From Nitrospira sp. LK70 (GTDB lineage Bacteria; Nitrospirota; Nitrospiria; Nitrospirales; Nitrospiraceae): DNA of 63,732 bases. A program made the translations under genes and the position numbers. Under the pieces are notes generated by a model. It made no database searches, was not told the origin of the DNA, and saw only the letters and a list, made by a program, of their open reading frames with translations. Shown here in pieces: positions 48,037 to 56,628 of the stretch. The stretch spans positions 1-63,732 of the forward strand of contig PHGD01000011.1 of the NCBI GenBank assembly GCA_011090425.1, given 5' to 3'. The first letter of the stretch is position 1; each line of letters opens with the position of its first letter.

Positions 48037-51000
48037 ATGCCCAAACGAACGGACATTCAGTCAATCCTCATGATCGGGTCCGGTCCGATTGTCATCGGCC
48101 AAGCCTGTGAGTTCGATTATTCCGGCACGCAGGCTTGTAAAGCGCTGAAAGCGGAGGGTTATAAAGTCATCCTCATCAACAGCAATCCGGCGACGATCAT
48201 GACGGATCCCGAAATGGCTGACCGGACGTATGTCGAACCGATTACCTTGGATGTGGTTGAGAAGGTGATCGATCGCGAGCGCCCGGACGCCTTGCTTCCC
48301 ACCATGGGTGGGCAAACGGCCCTGAACACCACGATGGGGTTGGTGAAGCGAGGAGTCCTTGAGAAATACGGGGTCGCTCTCATCGGCGCTTCAGCGGAAG
48401 CCATTCATAAAGCGGAGGATCGGGAAGCGTTCAAGCAGGCGATGCGTCGAATCGGCCTGCGGGTGCCGACGAGCGGGACCGCGCACACGAGACAGGACGC
48501 ACTGGCGATTCTCGATACCGTCGGCTTCCCCGCAATCATTCGTCCGTCCTTCACCATGGGGGGGACCGGAGGAAACATCGCCTATAATCGCGAGGAATTC
48601 GAGAGGCTGATCGATTGGGGGTTGGCCATGAGTCCGGTCGGTCAGGTACTGATCGAAGAATCGGTCATTGGGTGGAAAGAGTATGAATTGGAGGTCATGC
48701 GTGATCTAAGGGACAACGTCGTCATCGTGTGTCCGATTGAGAACTTCGATCCGATGGGCGTGCACACCGGAGACAGTATTACGGTCGCGCCGGCCATGAC
48801 GTTGGCCGACAAAGAATACCAACGGATGCGGGATGCGGCTCTCGAGATCATCCGAGAGATCGGGGTCGAGACGGGGGGATCCAATATTCAGTTCGGCATC
48901 AACCCAGCCGACGGGGAGATGGTCGTCATTGAAATGAATCCTCGGGTCTCTCGAAGCTCGGCGCTGGCATCGAAGGCGACCGGGTTTCCGATCGCGAAGA
49001 TCGCCGCCAAACTGGCCATCGGATATACCTTGGATGAGATTACCAATGACATAACCGGTGTCACAAAGGCATCGTTTGAACCGACGATCGATTATGTGGT
49101 CGTCAAGATCCCGAGATTCGCCTTTCAGAAGTTCAAGGGTGCCGACCCGACCTTGACCACGCAGATGAAGTCGGTCGGGGAGGTGATGGCGATCGGACGC
49201 ACCTTCAAGGAGTCTCTACAGAAGGCCATTCGCTCACTGGAGTTGGACCTGAATGGGTTGGCGTCACGGTTCGGACTTGATCGAGGTGTTCCGGCCGGGT
49301 TTAACCGTGCGGAAGCGATCGAGAAACTCAGCCGAGTGCTGCGGACCCCGGTGCCGGAACGGCTGTGGTACGTGGCCGACGCCATGCGATTGGGGTTCAC
49401 GGACGAGGAACTGTTTGCAACGACGAGGATAGATCCTTGGTTTTTGGAGCAAGTCAGACAGCTGGTGGACTTTGAGCGACTGCTTGCCGGTTATGCCGCC
49501 GACCCAGCGGCCGTCTTGGGCGGCGGGTTGCTCTGGGACGCGAAAGAGCTTGGTTTTTCTGATGATCGGATCGCGCAATTGCTCGGATGCGAGGCGACGG
49601 CGGTCCAGAGTGCGCGGACGGAACACAGGACACGAGGGGTCACCTATAAACGGGTCGATACCTGCGCTGCGGAGTTCGAGGCCCAAACGCCGTATCTCTA
49701 TTCTACCTACGGCATGGAGTGCGAAGCCAGGCCCTCGGATCGACAGAAGGTCGTGATTCTGGGGGGAGGTCCCAATCGGATCGGACAAGGGATCGAGTTC
49801 GACTACTGTTGTGTTCATGCGGCCATGGCGCTTCGAGAAGAAGCGATCGACACGATCATGGTGAACTGCAACCCGGAGACGGTGAGCACGGATTACGATA
49901 CGTCGGATCGGCTGTACTTCGAGCCGCTGACGCATGAAGACGTCCTCAACATCGTCCATCGGGAGCGGCCGGTCGGGGTGGTTTTGCAGTTCGGAGGACA
50001 GACGCCCCTGAAACTTGCGCTTCCACTCTCGAACGCCGGCGTGAGGATTCTCGGGACCAGTCCCGATGCCATCGATTTGGCGGAAGACAGGGAACGGTTT
50101 CGTGGTCTCCTGAATAAGTTGGGCTTGATGCAGGCCGAAAGTGGAACCGCCCGATCCATCGAGGAAGCGGTACAGATCGCAGGACGGATCAGCTATCCGG
50201 TCATGGTCCGTCCGTCCTACGTGCTGGGCGGACGTTCAATGCAGATCGTATATGACGTAACCGACTTGCTGGAGTACATGCACTCAGCAGTCAAGGCGTC
50301 GCCCAATCATCCGGTCTTGATCGATAAGTACCTTGCCGATGCCATCGAGATCGACGCCGATGCGATTTCGGACGGCGAAACCGTAGTGGTTGCGGGAATC
50401 ATGGAGCATATTGAAGAAGCCGGGGTCCATTCCGGCGATTCGGCCTGTTCGCTGCCCCCCTATACGTTGGCCAAGCCCCTTGCGCGCGACATCGAGCGGC
50501 AAATGCGCTTGCTGGCATTGGAACTCGGCGTCGTCGGGCTTATGAATGCACAATTTGCCGTTAAAGGCCGGACCATCTATGTGCTTGAAGTCAACCCTCG
50601 TGGATCTCGAACCGTGCCGTTTGTGAGTAAAGCGATCGGCGTACCGCTCGCCAAGTTGGCCATGAAGGTGATGATGGGGAAAACACTTAGAGAATTGGGC
50701 TTTACAGAGGCTCCTCTGCCGACACATTTCTCGGTCAAAGAAGCGGTCTTTCCGTTCAACAAATTTCTCGGGGTTGATGTACTGCTGGGACCTGAAATGA
50801 AATCGACCGGAGAAGTGATGGGCATCGACGGAGATTTCGGATGGGCGTTTGCAAAGTCTCAAGCGGGAGCCGGAGCAGTCCTCCCGACATCGGGGACTGC
50901 CTTCGTGAGTGTGAAGCAAGCCGATCGTCCTGTCGCCTTGGATCTCGCGAAGCGGTTAGGTGCACTCGGGTTTCAGATTCAAGCTACCAGCGGAACAGCC

Positions 51001-51288
51001 GGTTATCTGAGAGAGCAGGGGGTTGAAGTGAGCACCGTCAATAAAGTGAAAGAAGGACGTCCTCATATTGTCGACCATATCAAGAACGGCGCGGTGGCGC
51101 TCGTCATCAACACAGTGCGGACTGCTTCCGCTCATGAGGACTCGCTGTCCATCAGACGGGAGGCCCTCCACCGAGGCGTTCCGTATTTCACGACCATGAG
51201 AGGTGCCCATGCGGCCGTGATGGGTATCGAGGCGACCGCCCAAAAGGGTTTAGCGATTCGTACACTACAAGAGTATCATCGGCCATAA
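48037..51288 (+). CDS. carB: Carbamoyl-phosphate synthase large subunit
   Basis: This 1083-residue protein has two ATP-grasp halves ([17 protein letters not shown] segment near 85 and [13 protein letters not shown] near 645) and a C-terminal allosteric MGS domain (from about 945). It makes carbamoyl phosphate from bicarbonate, ammonia and two ATP for pyrimidine and arginine synthesis. The length is normal. It is the last pyr operon gene. Confidence 0.97.
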   Translation: MPKRTDIQSILMIGSGPIVIGQACEFDYSGTQACKALKAEGYKVILINSNPATIMTDPEMADRTYVEPITLDVVEKVIDRERPDALLPTMGGQTALNTTMGLVKRGVLEKYGVALIGASAEAIHKAEDREAFKQAMRRIGLRVPTSGTAHTRQDALAILDTVGFPAIIRPSFTMGGTGGNIAYNREEFERLIDWGLAMSPVGQVLIEESVIGWKEYELEVMRDLRDNVVIVCPIENFDPMGVHTGDSITVAPAMTLADKEYQRMRDAALEIIREIGVETGGSNIQFGINPADGEMVVIEMNPRVSRSSALASKATGFPIAKIAAKLAIGYTLDEITNDITGVTKASFEPTIDYVVVKIPRFAFQKFKGADPTLTTQMKSVGEVMAIGRTFKESLQKAIRSLELDLNGLASRFGLDRGVPAGFNRAEAIEKLSRVLRTPVPERLWYVADAMRLGFTDEELFATTRIDPWFLEQVRQLVDFERLLAGYAADPAAVLGGGLLWDAKELGFSDDRIAQLLGCEATAVQSARTEHRTRGVTYKRVDTCAAEFEAQTPYLYSTYGMECEARPSDRQKVVILGGGPNRIGQGIEFDYCCVHAAMALREEAIDTIMVNCNPETVSTDYDTSDRLYFEPLTHEDVLNIVHRERPVGVVLQFGGQTPLKLALPLSNAGVRILGTSPDAIDLAEDRERFRGLLNKLGLMQAESGTARSIEEAVQIAGRISYPVMVRPSYVLGGRSMQIVYDVTDLLEYMHSAVKASPNHPVLIDKYLADAIEIDADAISDGETVVVAGIMEHIEEAGVHSGDSACSLPPYTLAKPLARDIERQMRLLALELGVVGLMNAQFAVKGRTIYVLEVNPRGSRTVPFVSKAIGVPLAKLAMKVMMGKTLRELGFTEAPLPTHFSVKEAVFPFNKFLGVDVLLGPEMKSTGEVMGIDGDFGWAFAKSQAGAGAVLPTSGTAFVSVKQADRPVALDLAKRLGALGFQIQATSGTAGYLREQGVEVSTVNKVKEGRPHIVDHIKNGAVALVINTVRTASAHEDSLSIRREALHRGVPYFTTMRGAHAAVMGIEATAQKGLAIRTLQEYHRP

Positions 51289-51292
51289 ATTA

Positions 51293-51415
51293 GAGGATGC
51301 TGAAAAAGTTCTTCCAGCAAGGCCGCAGCAAGCGAAAGGCTGAGGCGTACGCGGTTGGTACGTTGAAGCCTTGAGCGATGCGAGAACGCAGCTGGACGAC
51401 TTTTGCAGCATCCTC
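51293..51415. repeat. Palindromic intergenic repeat, 123 bp
   Basis: The two ends are inverted copies: GAGGATGCTGAAAAAGT at the left and the complement of ACTTTTGCAGCATCCTC at the right, continuing inward to CCAGC/GCTGG. The middle (GCTTGCTGCGGCC-like and GCATCGCTCAAGGC-like blocks) is typical of REP/MITE-type intergenic repeats in this kind of genome. It sits 4 bp after carB and about 25 bp before greA, and could form a large RNA hairpin between them. Confidence 0.75.
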
Positions 51416-51439
51416 AAACTGTTCAGGAGCACCCGGAGC

Positions 51440-51916
51440 ATGCCGACCCCAATTACGAAGAAGGGCTATGATGCGTTGAAGGCGGAATTGGATCGTTTGC
51501 GCAAAATCGAGCGACCGAGAGTGATCGAAGCGATTGCGGAAGCCCGGGCACATGGCGATCTCAGTGAGAATGCCGAGTACGATGCCGCCAAAGAGCGCCA
51601 AGGATTTATCGAGTCACGCATCTCCGAGATCGAGACAAAGCTCGCAGATGCCCGCGTGGTGGAAACCGCCGGCCGCACCACCGAGACGGTCGTCTTCGGC
51701 GCAACTGTGTTGGTCATCGAGCAGGAATCCCAAGCGAAGAAGCAATACACCTTGGTCGGACAGGACGAGGCCGACATGAAATTCAACAAGATCTCCGTAC
51801 AGTCTCCTGTCGGTCGCGCGCTCATCGGCAGGCGTGTCGGAGATTTTGTGGAAGTGAAGACCCCCGTAAAACTGGTCGAATACGAGGTTCTGGAGATCAA
51901 ATTCGAGGAAGTCTGA
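51440..51916 (+). CDS. greA: Transcription elongation factor GreA
   Basis: This 158-residue protein has an N-terminal coiled coil with acidic tip residues (SENAEYDAAKERQ) and a C-terminal FKBP-like domain (SPVGRALIGRRVGD). It stimulates RNA cleavage by stalled RNA polymerase. The ATG at 51440 gives the usual length (MPTPITKKGYDALKAELDRL); the frame is open further back into the palindromic repeat. Confidence 0.96.
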   Translation: MPTPITKKGYDALKAELDRLRKIERPRVIEAIAEARAHGDLSENAEYDAAKERQGFIESRISEIETKLADARVVETAGRTTETVVFGATVLVIEQESQAKKQYTLVGQDEADMKFNKISVQSPVGRALIGRRVGDFVEVKTPVKLVEYEVLEIKFEEV

Positions 51917-51917
51917 C

Positions 51918-52715
51918 GTGCCGGACGCGCGCCCCATCATCACGCTCTTGACGGATTTCGGCGAGCGTGATTGTTTTGTGGCGAGCATGAAGGGGGTCAT
52001 TCTGTCGATCAATTCCTCTGCTGCCATCGTCGATCTCTCACACCAAATCGCCTCTCACCAGATCCAAGAAGCCGGATACTTCCTGAGGTCCTGCTATCGC
52101 TATTTCCCGGAAAGGACCATCCATGTGGCCGTTGTCGATCCTGGAGTCGGGACGGAACGCCGGGCGTTGCTCATTTCTGCTGCCGGCTCGTTCTTTGTCG
52201 GCCCGGACAATGGGTTGTTCACCGAAGTCTTGGAGCAGGAGGTCGGGGCGAAGGTGTGGCAGATCAACAGCCCACAATATCGTTTGGAAACAGTTGGGTC
52301 GACCTTTGATGGTCGGGACCTATTTGCGCCGGCTGCCGCTTGGTTGAGCAAAGGAGTCCCACCGACGTTTTTTGGACCGGTGGTTCAAGATCCGATCCGA
52401 CGTTCCGTGGCGATCCCGGTTTGGCATGAAGAGTTGCTGGTCGGGAAGATCATCTCCGTCGATCGGTTCGGGAATCTTATTTCCAATATCACGGCGCGGC
52501 AGGTCCGGGAATTCCGAGCCGCAATGGGACAAACGGTGGAGATCCATATCGGTACGCAGGTCATTAACGAACTGGTCGAAAGCTACAGCCAAGGGAATCG
52601 TCAGGCTCCCTCGGCGTTGATCAACAGCAGCGGGAGCTTGGAAATCTTTCTCCAGGAAGACAGCGCGGCCCAAAAACTGCAAGTCGGGGTTGGTGAAGAA
52701 GTGCGTCTCTGTTGA
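51918..52715 (+). CDS. SAM hydroxide adenosyltransferase (DUF62)
   Basis: This 265-residue enzyme is of the DUF62 family, which hydrolyses S-adenosylmethionine to adenosine and methionine and is related to fluorinase. Motifs TLLTDFGERDCFVASMKG, VVDPGVGTERR, GPDNGLFT and DRFGNLISN are present. The start is GTG, 1 bp after the greA stop, so the two genes are probably co-transcribed. Accessory DNA begins directly after it. Confidence 0.93.
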   Translation: MPDARPIITLLTDFGERDCFVASMKGVILSINSSAAIVDLSHQIASHQIQEAGYFLRSCYRYFPERTIHVAVVDPGVGTERRALLISAAGSFFVGPDNGLFTEVLEQEVGAKVWQINSPQYRLETVGSTFDGRDLFAPAAAWLSKGVPPTFFGPVVQDPIRRSVAIPVWHEELLVGKIISVDRFGNLISNITARQVREFRAAMGQTVEIHIGTQVINELVESYSQGNRQAPSALINSSGSLEIFLQEDSAAQKLQVGVGEEVRLC

Positions 52716-52862
52716 AGGAGGGAGCTTGAGGCCGGTGCCAACCTATCAAATTGAGCGTACCACGAGTGAGTCGCACACACATGCAGAAACGCCGGAGGAT
52801 CCTCAGCCTATCGCTTTGTCGATGTGTCGTGAAATGACTCCCGACACTTTTTCTGTCCTTGC

Positions 52863-53290
52863 CGAGCGGGCCAGCTTCAGGAGTTGGCATTGCCGCACAA
52901 CCGGCAAGGGATGCGTGTGGTCGATCATCGCGTTGCGCTCAGCAAGCCGGCCTTGATGAGCGCCCCTTCTACAAAATCATTCTCCAGCGTCAGTTGCCCA
53001 ATCTTCGCGTGCAGCGTCTTGAGATCCAGGGCCTCCGCTGGCGGTTTCGTCCCGCCAAACACATCTGGGGCCCGGGCCAGCAGTTGCTGCTTCCATTCGG
53101 TGATCTGGGTGGGATGGACGTGAAATTGCTCGGCCAATTCCACCACCGTCTTATCACCTTTGACCGCGGCCAACGCCACCTGCGCCTTGAGGGTTGCTCC
53201 GTGATTCCGTCTCGTTCGTTTCATTGCCTCGCTCCTTTCGTTGACCACCGCTCGGTGGCCTTGGTGAAGCCAGGCTACCACTTATCACAC
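52863..53290 (-). mobile_element. Truncated IS3-family element
   Basis: An intact orfA (52925-53224) is followed in the usual -1 overlapping arrangement by a start of orfB (ATG at 52926-52928), but orfB stops being recognisable after about 22 codons near 52863. The right end lies near 53290, where the RHS pseudogene begins. No complete terminal repeats could be paired. The element is a remnant and cannot move by itself. Confidence 0.7.
52925..53224 (-). CDS. IS3-family transposase OrfA
   Basis: This 99-residue OrfA has a helix-turn-helix (KAQVALAAVKGDKTVVELAEQFHVHPTQITEWKQQLL, split here by function not sequence) and a leucine-zipper-like end (LHAKIGQLTLENDFVEGALIKAG). It binds IS ends and is normally fused to OrfB by frameshifting. 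The ATG at 53224 follows AAAGGAGCG. Its orfB is deleted, so only regulatory binding could remain. Confidence 0.85.
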   Translation of the reverse strand: MKRTRRNHGATLKAQVALAAVKGDKTVVELAEQFHVHPTQITEWKQQLLARAPDVFGGTKPPAEALDLKTLHAKIGQLTLENDFVEGALIKAGLLSATR

Positions 53291-53299
53291 TGTCCGAAT

Positions 53300-53765
53300 T
53301 TCCGAAGCCCCCTCTGTGTTTTGGGTAATGGCTGTAAGACGATTGGCATTGTCATACGTGTAGCTGACTTGCGGCTGGCCCACGACGGTCATCGTCGCAC
53401 GGCGGGAAGCATTGTCGTAGGTGTAGTTCACGGTCCCCTCAGGGGTGACTTCCTGTGTGAGTCGATCCAAGCCGTCATAGGTTCGCGTGATCGTCGCGGT
53501 AACGGTGCCACCGCTATTCTTCTCCTGCACCTGCGTGATTCTGTTGCCGGCATCGTACGTGTAGTTGGTACTGTCCCATCTTGGAACGTGGTCTTCGTCC
53601 GTCGATTCAACGGATCATAAATATAGGGAAGGTCTGATTTATTCAAAGTTCCGACAAATAATCAGCTCAATTCCCCGTGTTTTGAGTGCCAACTGATTAA
53701 AATCAGGAATTAATCAGACCTTCCATAGGTCGTTGTTTGACTCTTGCGGTCAAGGACCGTCGAGA
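53300..53765 (-). pseudogene. RHS/YD-repeat core fragment
   Basis: On the minus strand the sequence encodes YD repeats (TYDGLDRLTQEVTPEGT, NYTYDNASRRATMTV, VSYTYDNANRLTAIT) and matches 62157-62450 of the larger RHS gene at roughly 85% of bases. It is broken by a 1-bp deletion near 53567 (FQDG then a frameshift), by a MITE at 53627-53724 and by IS3 DNA at its left end. It cannot make an RHS protein. It is evidence that two paralogous RHS copies have existed here. Confidence 0.85.
53627..53724. mobile_element. MITE with IS5-like inverted repeats
   Basis: A 98-bp element has terminal inverted repeats GGAAGGTCTGATTTATTC (53627-53644) and GAATTAATCAGACCTTCC (53707-53724), flanked by a 4-bp direct repeat ATAG (53623-53626 and 53725-53728). 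IS5-family ends start GGAAGGT and give 4-bp target repeats, so an IS5-type transposase probably moved it. It has no coding capacity and interrupts the RHS fragment. Confidence 0.8.
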
Positions 53766-53794
53766 GTGGAGATGAAAGAATTGATGACGGGATC

Positions 53795-54241
53795 TTATCT
53801 AGCAGTCCGGCGAACCGTCTTCTTTGGGAAATGTTGTGATTCATAGATATCGAAGGATAAGTCTATGCCCAGGTTAACCAACTGAGCCATTAAGCTACCG
53901 CTCAACTCTAAGCCCGTATTCTTTTTGACGAATAGTCCGATAAAATATTCGATACTCCCACCAGTCAACCGAACTTTCTTAAGAAAATGCTCGAAGCTAC
54001 GGAACTGTTTCGTTAACGTGCACAGCGTTGATTCAAGGTCATCACCTGACTTCTCGTCCAGATCAAACACACAATACGTTTCCTTATAGGTCCCAGTGAG
54101 CTGTTTACCTGTCGGAGTGGTTTTTGGAGTTCCTGCCTTCCATTTCCTGGACGGGCTGAGACGCAGTTGCCTCGAGATATCCTCTGGATCCATGTTTGGA
54201 TGATTTATACGAAGAGCTATTTTGTATTTACTTGGGTTCAT
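53795..54241 (-). CDS. DUF4279 protein, candidate immunity protein
   Basis: This 148-residue soluble protein has DUF4279 features: the N-terminal KYKIALRINHPNMDPEDISRQL, WKAGTPKTTPTGK and a central YIGLF-type strand. It is encoded 11 bp after the toxin-tip gene, in the position where RHS immunity genes are found. An ATG at 54265 would overlap the toxin end by 13 bp. Its A+T content is visibly higher than that of the recombinases, as is common for immunity genes. The immunity role is inferred from position. Confidence 0.7.
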   Translation of the reverse strand: MNPSKYKIALRINHPNMDPEDISRQLRLSPSRKWKAGTPKTTPTGKQLTGTYKETYCVFDLDEKSGDDLESTLCTLTKQFRSFEHFLKKVRLTGGSIEYFIGLFVKKNTGLELSGSLMAQLVNLGIDLSFDIYESQHFPKKTVRRTAR

Positions 54242-54252
54242 CGTTCCTTTTG

Positions 54253-54696
54253 TCACTTGTTCCAAGGTAGGTAGTCTTTATAGGGTCCTTGGTTTACGGC
54301 TTGGCCTCCGTCACCGCCCGTAATCACATCGCCATCCGGAGTGATGCCGACCCAATCGTCAGGCCTTGCGCCGAGTCCTTTCTTGATCTCATGTATGTCA
54401 TCACTATCTAGGTCAGGAAAATCATCAATGGGTTTCGTCCCAGACGGACAGTTCTTAGGTTTGGCAGACCTATTGGGTTTGGAAGAAATCAAGTAGTCGT
54501 CAGGGGAAGCAACCTGACTCTGCTGCTGGTAGTAATAGTATGCGGCAACACCGCCAATGATAACAGTTGTTGCCAATAATGCGGGAGGTGACAACACCAA
54601 AGGCCCAACAAGCATCGCATTCTTCCCAGCCGGATCTCGAAAGCGGATGGGATTTCCAAATGTATAAAGCCCACTCCGCCTCCGCCCACCTCCCAC
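54253..54696 (-). CDS. Orphan RHS C-terminal tip, candidate toxin
   Basis: The first residues (GLYTFGNPIRFRDPAGKNA) match the end of an RHS core (compare YSYVGNNPVNLRDPLGL in the gene at 60878). A hydrophobic segment (about 30-55) follows, then a soluble C-terminal domain with IDDFPDLDSDDIHEIKKGLG and PDDWVGITPDGDVITGGDGG. That last pattern resembles a predicted polymorphic-toxin C-terminal family, but the family cannot be named surely. The frame has only a GTG start and no RHS body; an upstream stop lies two codons before it. It begins 28 bp after the second recombinase. Confidence 0.65.
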   Translation of the reverse strand: MGGGRRRSGLYTFGNPIRFRDPAGKNAMLVGPLVLSPPALLATTVIIGGVAAYYYYQQQSQVASPDDYLISSKPNRSAKPKNCPSGTKPIDDFPDLDSDDIHEIKKGLGARPDDWVGITPDGDVITGGDGGQAVNQGPYKDYLPWNK

Positions 54697-54724
54697 GATT
54701 CAATTCTCAAAGAACGCCTTGGCC

Positions 54725-55696
54725 TCATCGGCGAGTCTGCCCGTCTCCCTCGGATTTTGCAAGGGAATGCTCGCGGGGATGATACTTGCGATGCGCCTCC
54801 TTGAGATCGGTAATGGTCAGGCGCAGATAGCGCTCCGTGGTGGCAAGCGACCGATGGCCGAGGATCTCCTGCACATGGCGGAGGTTGGCGTGGTTCTTCA
54901 ACAGATGCGTGGCGCAGGTGTGCCGCCACAGATGACAGGTCACCGGCTTCTTCACCCGCGCGAGCCGGGCATACTTCTCCACCACCGCGCCGACGGTGTT
55001 CTTGTCCATCGGGCGGGCTCGGAGGGAAATAAAGAGGCGGGAGCTGGTCGCGCCACGGAGCAGGTCCGGCCGGATAACCTTGAGATAGCTCTCCAGAAAT
55101 CGGCAGGCGATCCGGCTCAACGGCACCACCCGATCCTTGCCGCCCTTGCCGGCGTTGATCCGCAGCAGCTCTTCATCGAGATTGACGTCCTCCACCGTGA
55201 GGTTCATCAGCTCTTGTTTGCGAATCCCCGTCGCGTACAACACTTCCAGGATCGTGCGATCGCGATAGCCGAGGAGCGTGTGGGTATCCGGCGCTTCGAT
55301 GATCCGCCGCGCCTCCTGGACCGTGAGAATGTTGCGCGGCAACGGATCGGGTTGTCGCGCGTAGCGCAGCTCCTTCGCCGGATTGGTGGCGAGCGCGCCC
55401 TCGGTGTGGAGAAAGGTGAAGAAGGCTTTGACGGTGCTCACCGCACTATTCTGCGAGCCCACCGCGCGGGCGATCCCCCGCGCCGACGGCTGGTAGAAGA
55501 GCCAGCGTTGAAAGTCCTGCAGGATGTTCGCCGTCACCAGCTGCACGTCAGGGATCTGCAGTTCGTCGAGAAACCGCTAAAAGACGCGGAGATAACTGCG
55601 CTGGGTGAGCCAGGTGCGGTCAGAAAAATTCAAGATCTCGAGCTGCTGGTGGTACCGCGCGATCCAATCGTCCAAGGCACGGGCGGGCGTGCTCAT
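54725..55696 (-). pseudogene. Second tyrosine recombinase, interrupted by an in-frame TAG
   Basis: The frame from the ATG at 55696 encodes a 323-codon recombinase with a SAM-like core-binding N-terminus (WIARYHQQLEI) and a catalytic domain holding Arg in YATGIRKQEL, HLWRHTCATH, LGHRSL and the nucleophile Tyr in TTERYLR. Codon 40 is TAG (complement of 55577-55579), within VF-stop-RFLDEL, where the paralogue has FFRFL. The rest of the frame is intact, so read-through or restart at GTG 55546 could still give an active catalytic part. Its start overlaps the stop of the first recombinase (ATGA). Confidence 0.85.
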
Positions 55697-56628
55697 GACG
55701 CGGGCTCAAGCCGCGCACGCGGATGGGCGCGGCGAAAGGTCTGGTGGAGTTCAGGGATCGCGACGCGGCTGTATCGTTGGGTGGTGGCCAGCGAGCGATG
55801 GCCGAGCAACCGCTGCACGGCGATGAGATTCGCGCCATTCGCTACGAGATGGGTCGCACAGGTATGCCGCCAGACATGCGGCGTGATCCGTCGCGTGACG
55901 CCCGCCTGCTTCGCATAAGTTCGCACGAGCACTTGAATCACCTGCGCCCGGATCGGCCGGTGCGGGTCGATCGACGAGAGCCAGAGCGCCCGCTCCTCAC
56001 GCTGCCGCTCCGTCCAGCGCGTTCGGACGGTGAGATACACCCGCAACGCATCGCAGGCCTGACGGCCCATCGGCACCACGCGATCCTTGGCAAACTTGCC
56101 GCGATGAATGCGGACAAAGCCCTGTCGCAAATCAAGATCCAGCACAGTGAGCCGCGTGAGTTCTTCCAGCCGAATACCGGTGGCGTAGAACACTTCAAGG
56201 ATCGCCCGGTCGCGGATGCCCTTCGGCCACTGCGTATCCGGCGCGTTGAGAATCGCCCGCGCCTCAGCACGGGTGAGTACCGTGCGCGGAAGCCCACGAT
56301 CGGCTTGGACCAGGATCAGGCCCGCACAGGGATTGAGAAAGACCTGATCGGTCGCTTCGAGATGTTCGCAGAACCGGCGCAGGGCTTGGAGCCGCGCCGA
56401 GCGGGTCCAGATCGTATAGGGCTGTTCGTGAAGCCACTGCTGATAGGCCCGAATGGTCTCGCGGGTCATGTCGCGGAGATCGGCCATGCCGACGGTGGTG
56501 AGAAAGCGAAAGAAACAGGAAAGCGATTCAGCGTAGGACTTGAGCGTACCGGGCGCGTAGGCGCGAACGCGCAACGATTCCAGAAACTGCTGGCGCGGTG
56601 TCTCGAACACCGGCGGCCACGTCGTCAT
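55693..56628 (-). CDS. First tyrosine recombinase (integrase)
   Basis: This 311-residue phage-integrase-family recombinase has a SAM-like core-binding domain (about 10-90) and catalytic residues Arg in YATGIRLEEL (about 152), His-x-x-Arg in HVWRHTCATH (about 249), His in LGHRSL and Tyr in TQRYSR (about 285). It is paralogous to the next gene. The ATG at 56628 overlaps the stop of the primase gene, and its own TGA overlaps the next ATG, so the three are translated in series. It is expected to cut and join DNA at the element's ends. Confidence 0.92.
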   Translation of the reverse strand: MTTWPPVFETPRQQFLESLRVRAYAPGTLKSYAESLSCFFRFLTTVGMADLRDMTRETIRAYQQWLHEQPYTIWTRSARLQALRRFCEHLEATDQVFLNPCAGLILVQADRGLPRTVLTRAEARAILNAPDTQWPKGIRDRAILEVFYATGIRLEELTRLTVLDLDLRQGFVRIHRGKFAKDRVVPMGRQACDALRVYLTVRTRWTERQREERALWLSSIDPHRPIRAQVIQVLVRTYAKQAGVTRRITPHVWRHTCATHLVANGANLIAVQRLLGHRSLATTQRYSRVAIPELHQTFRRAHPRARLEPAS

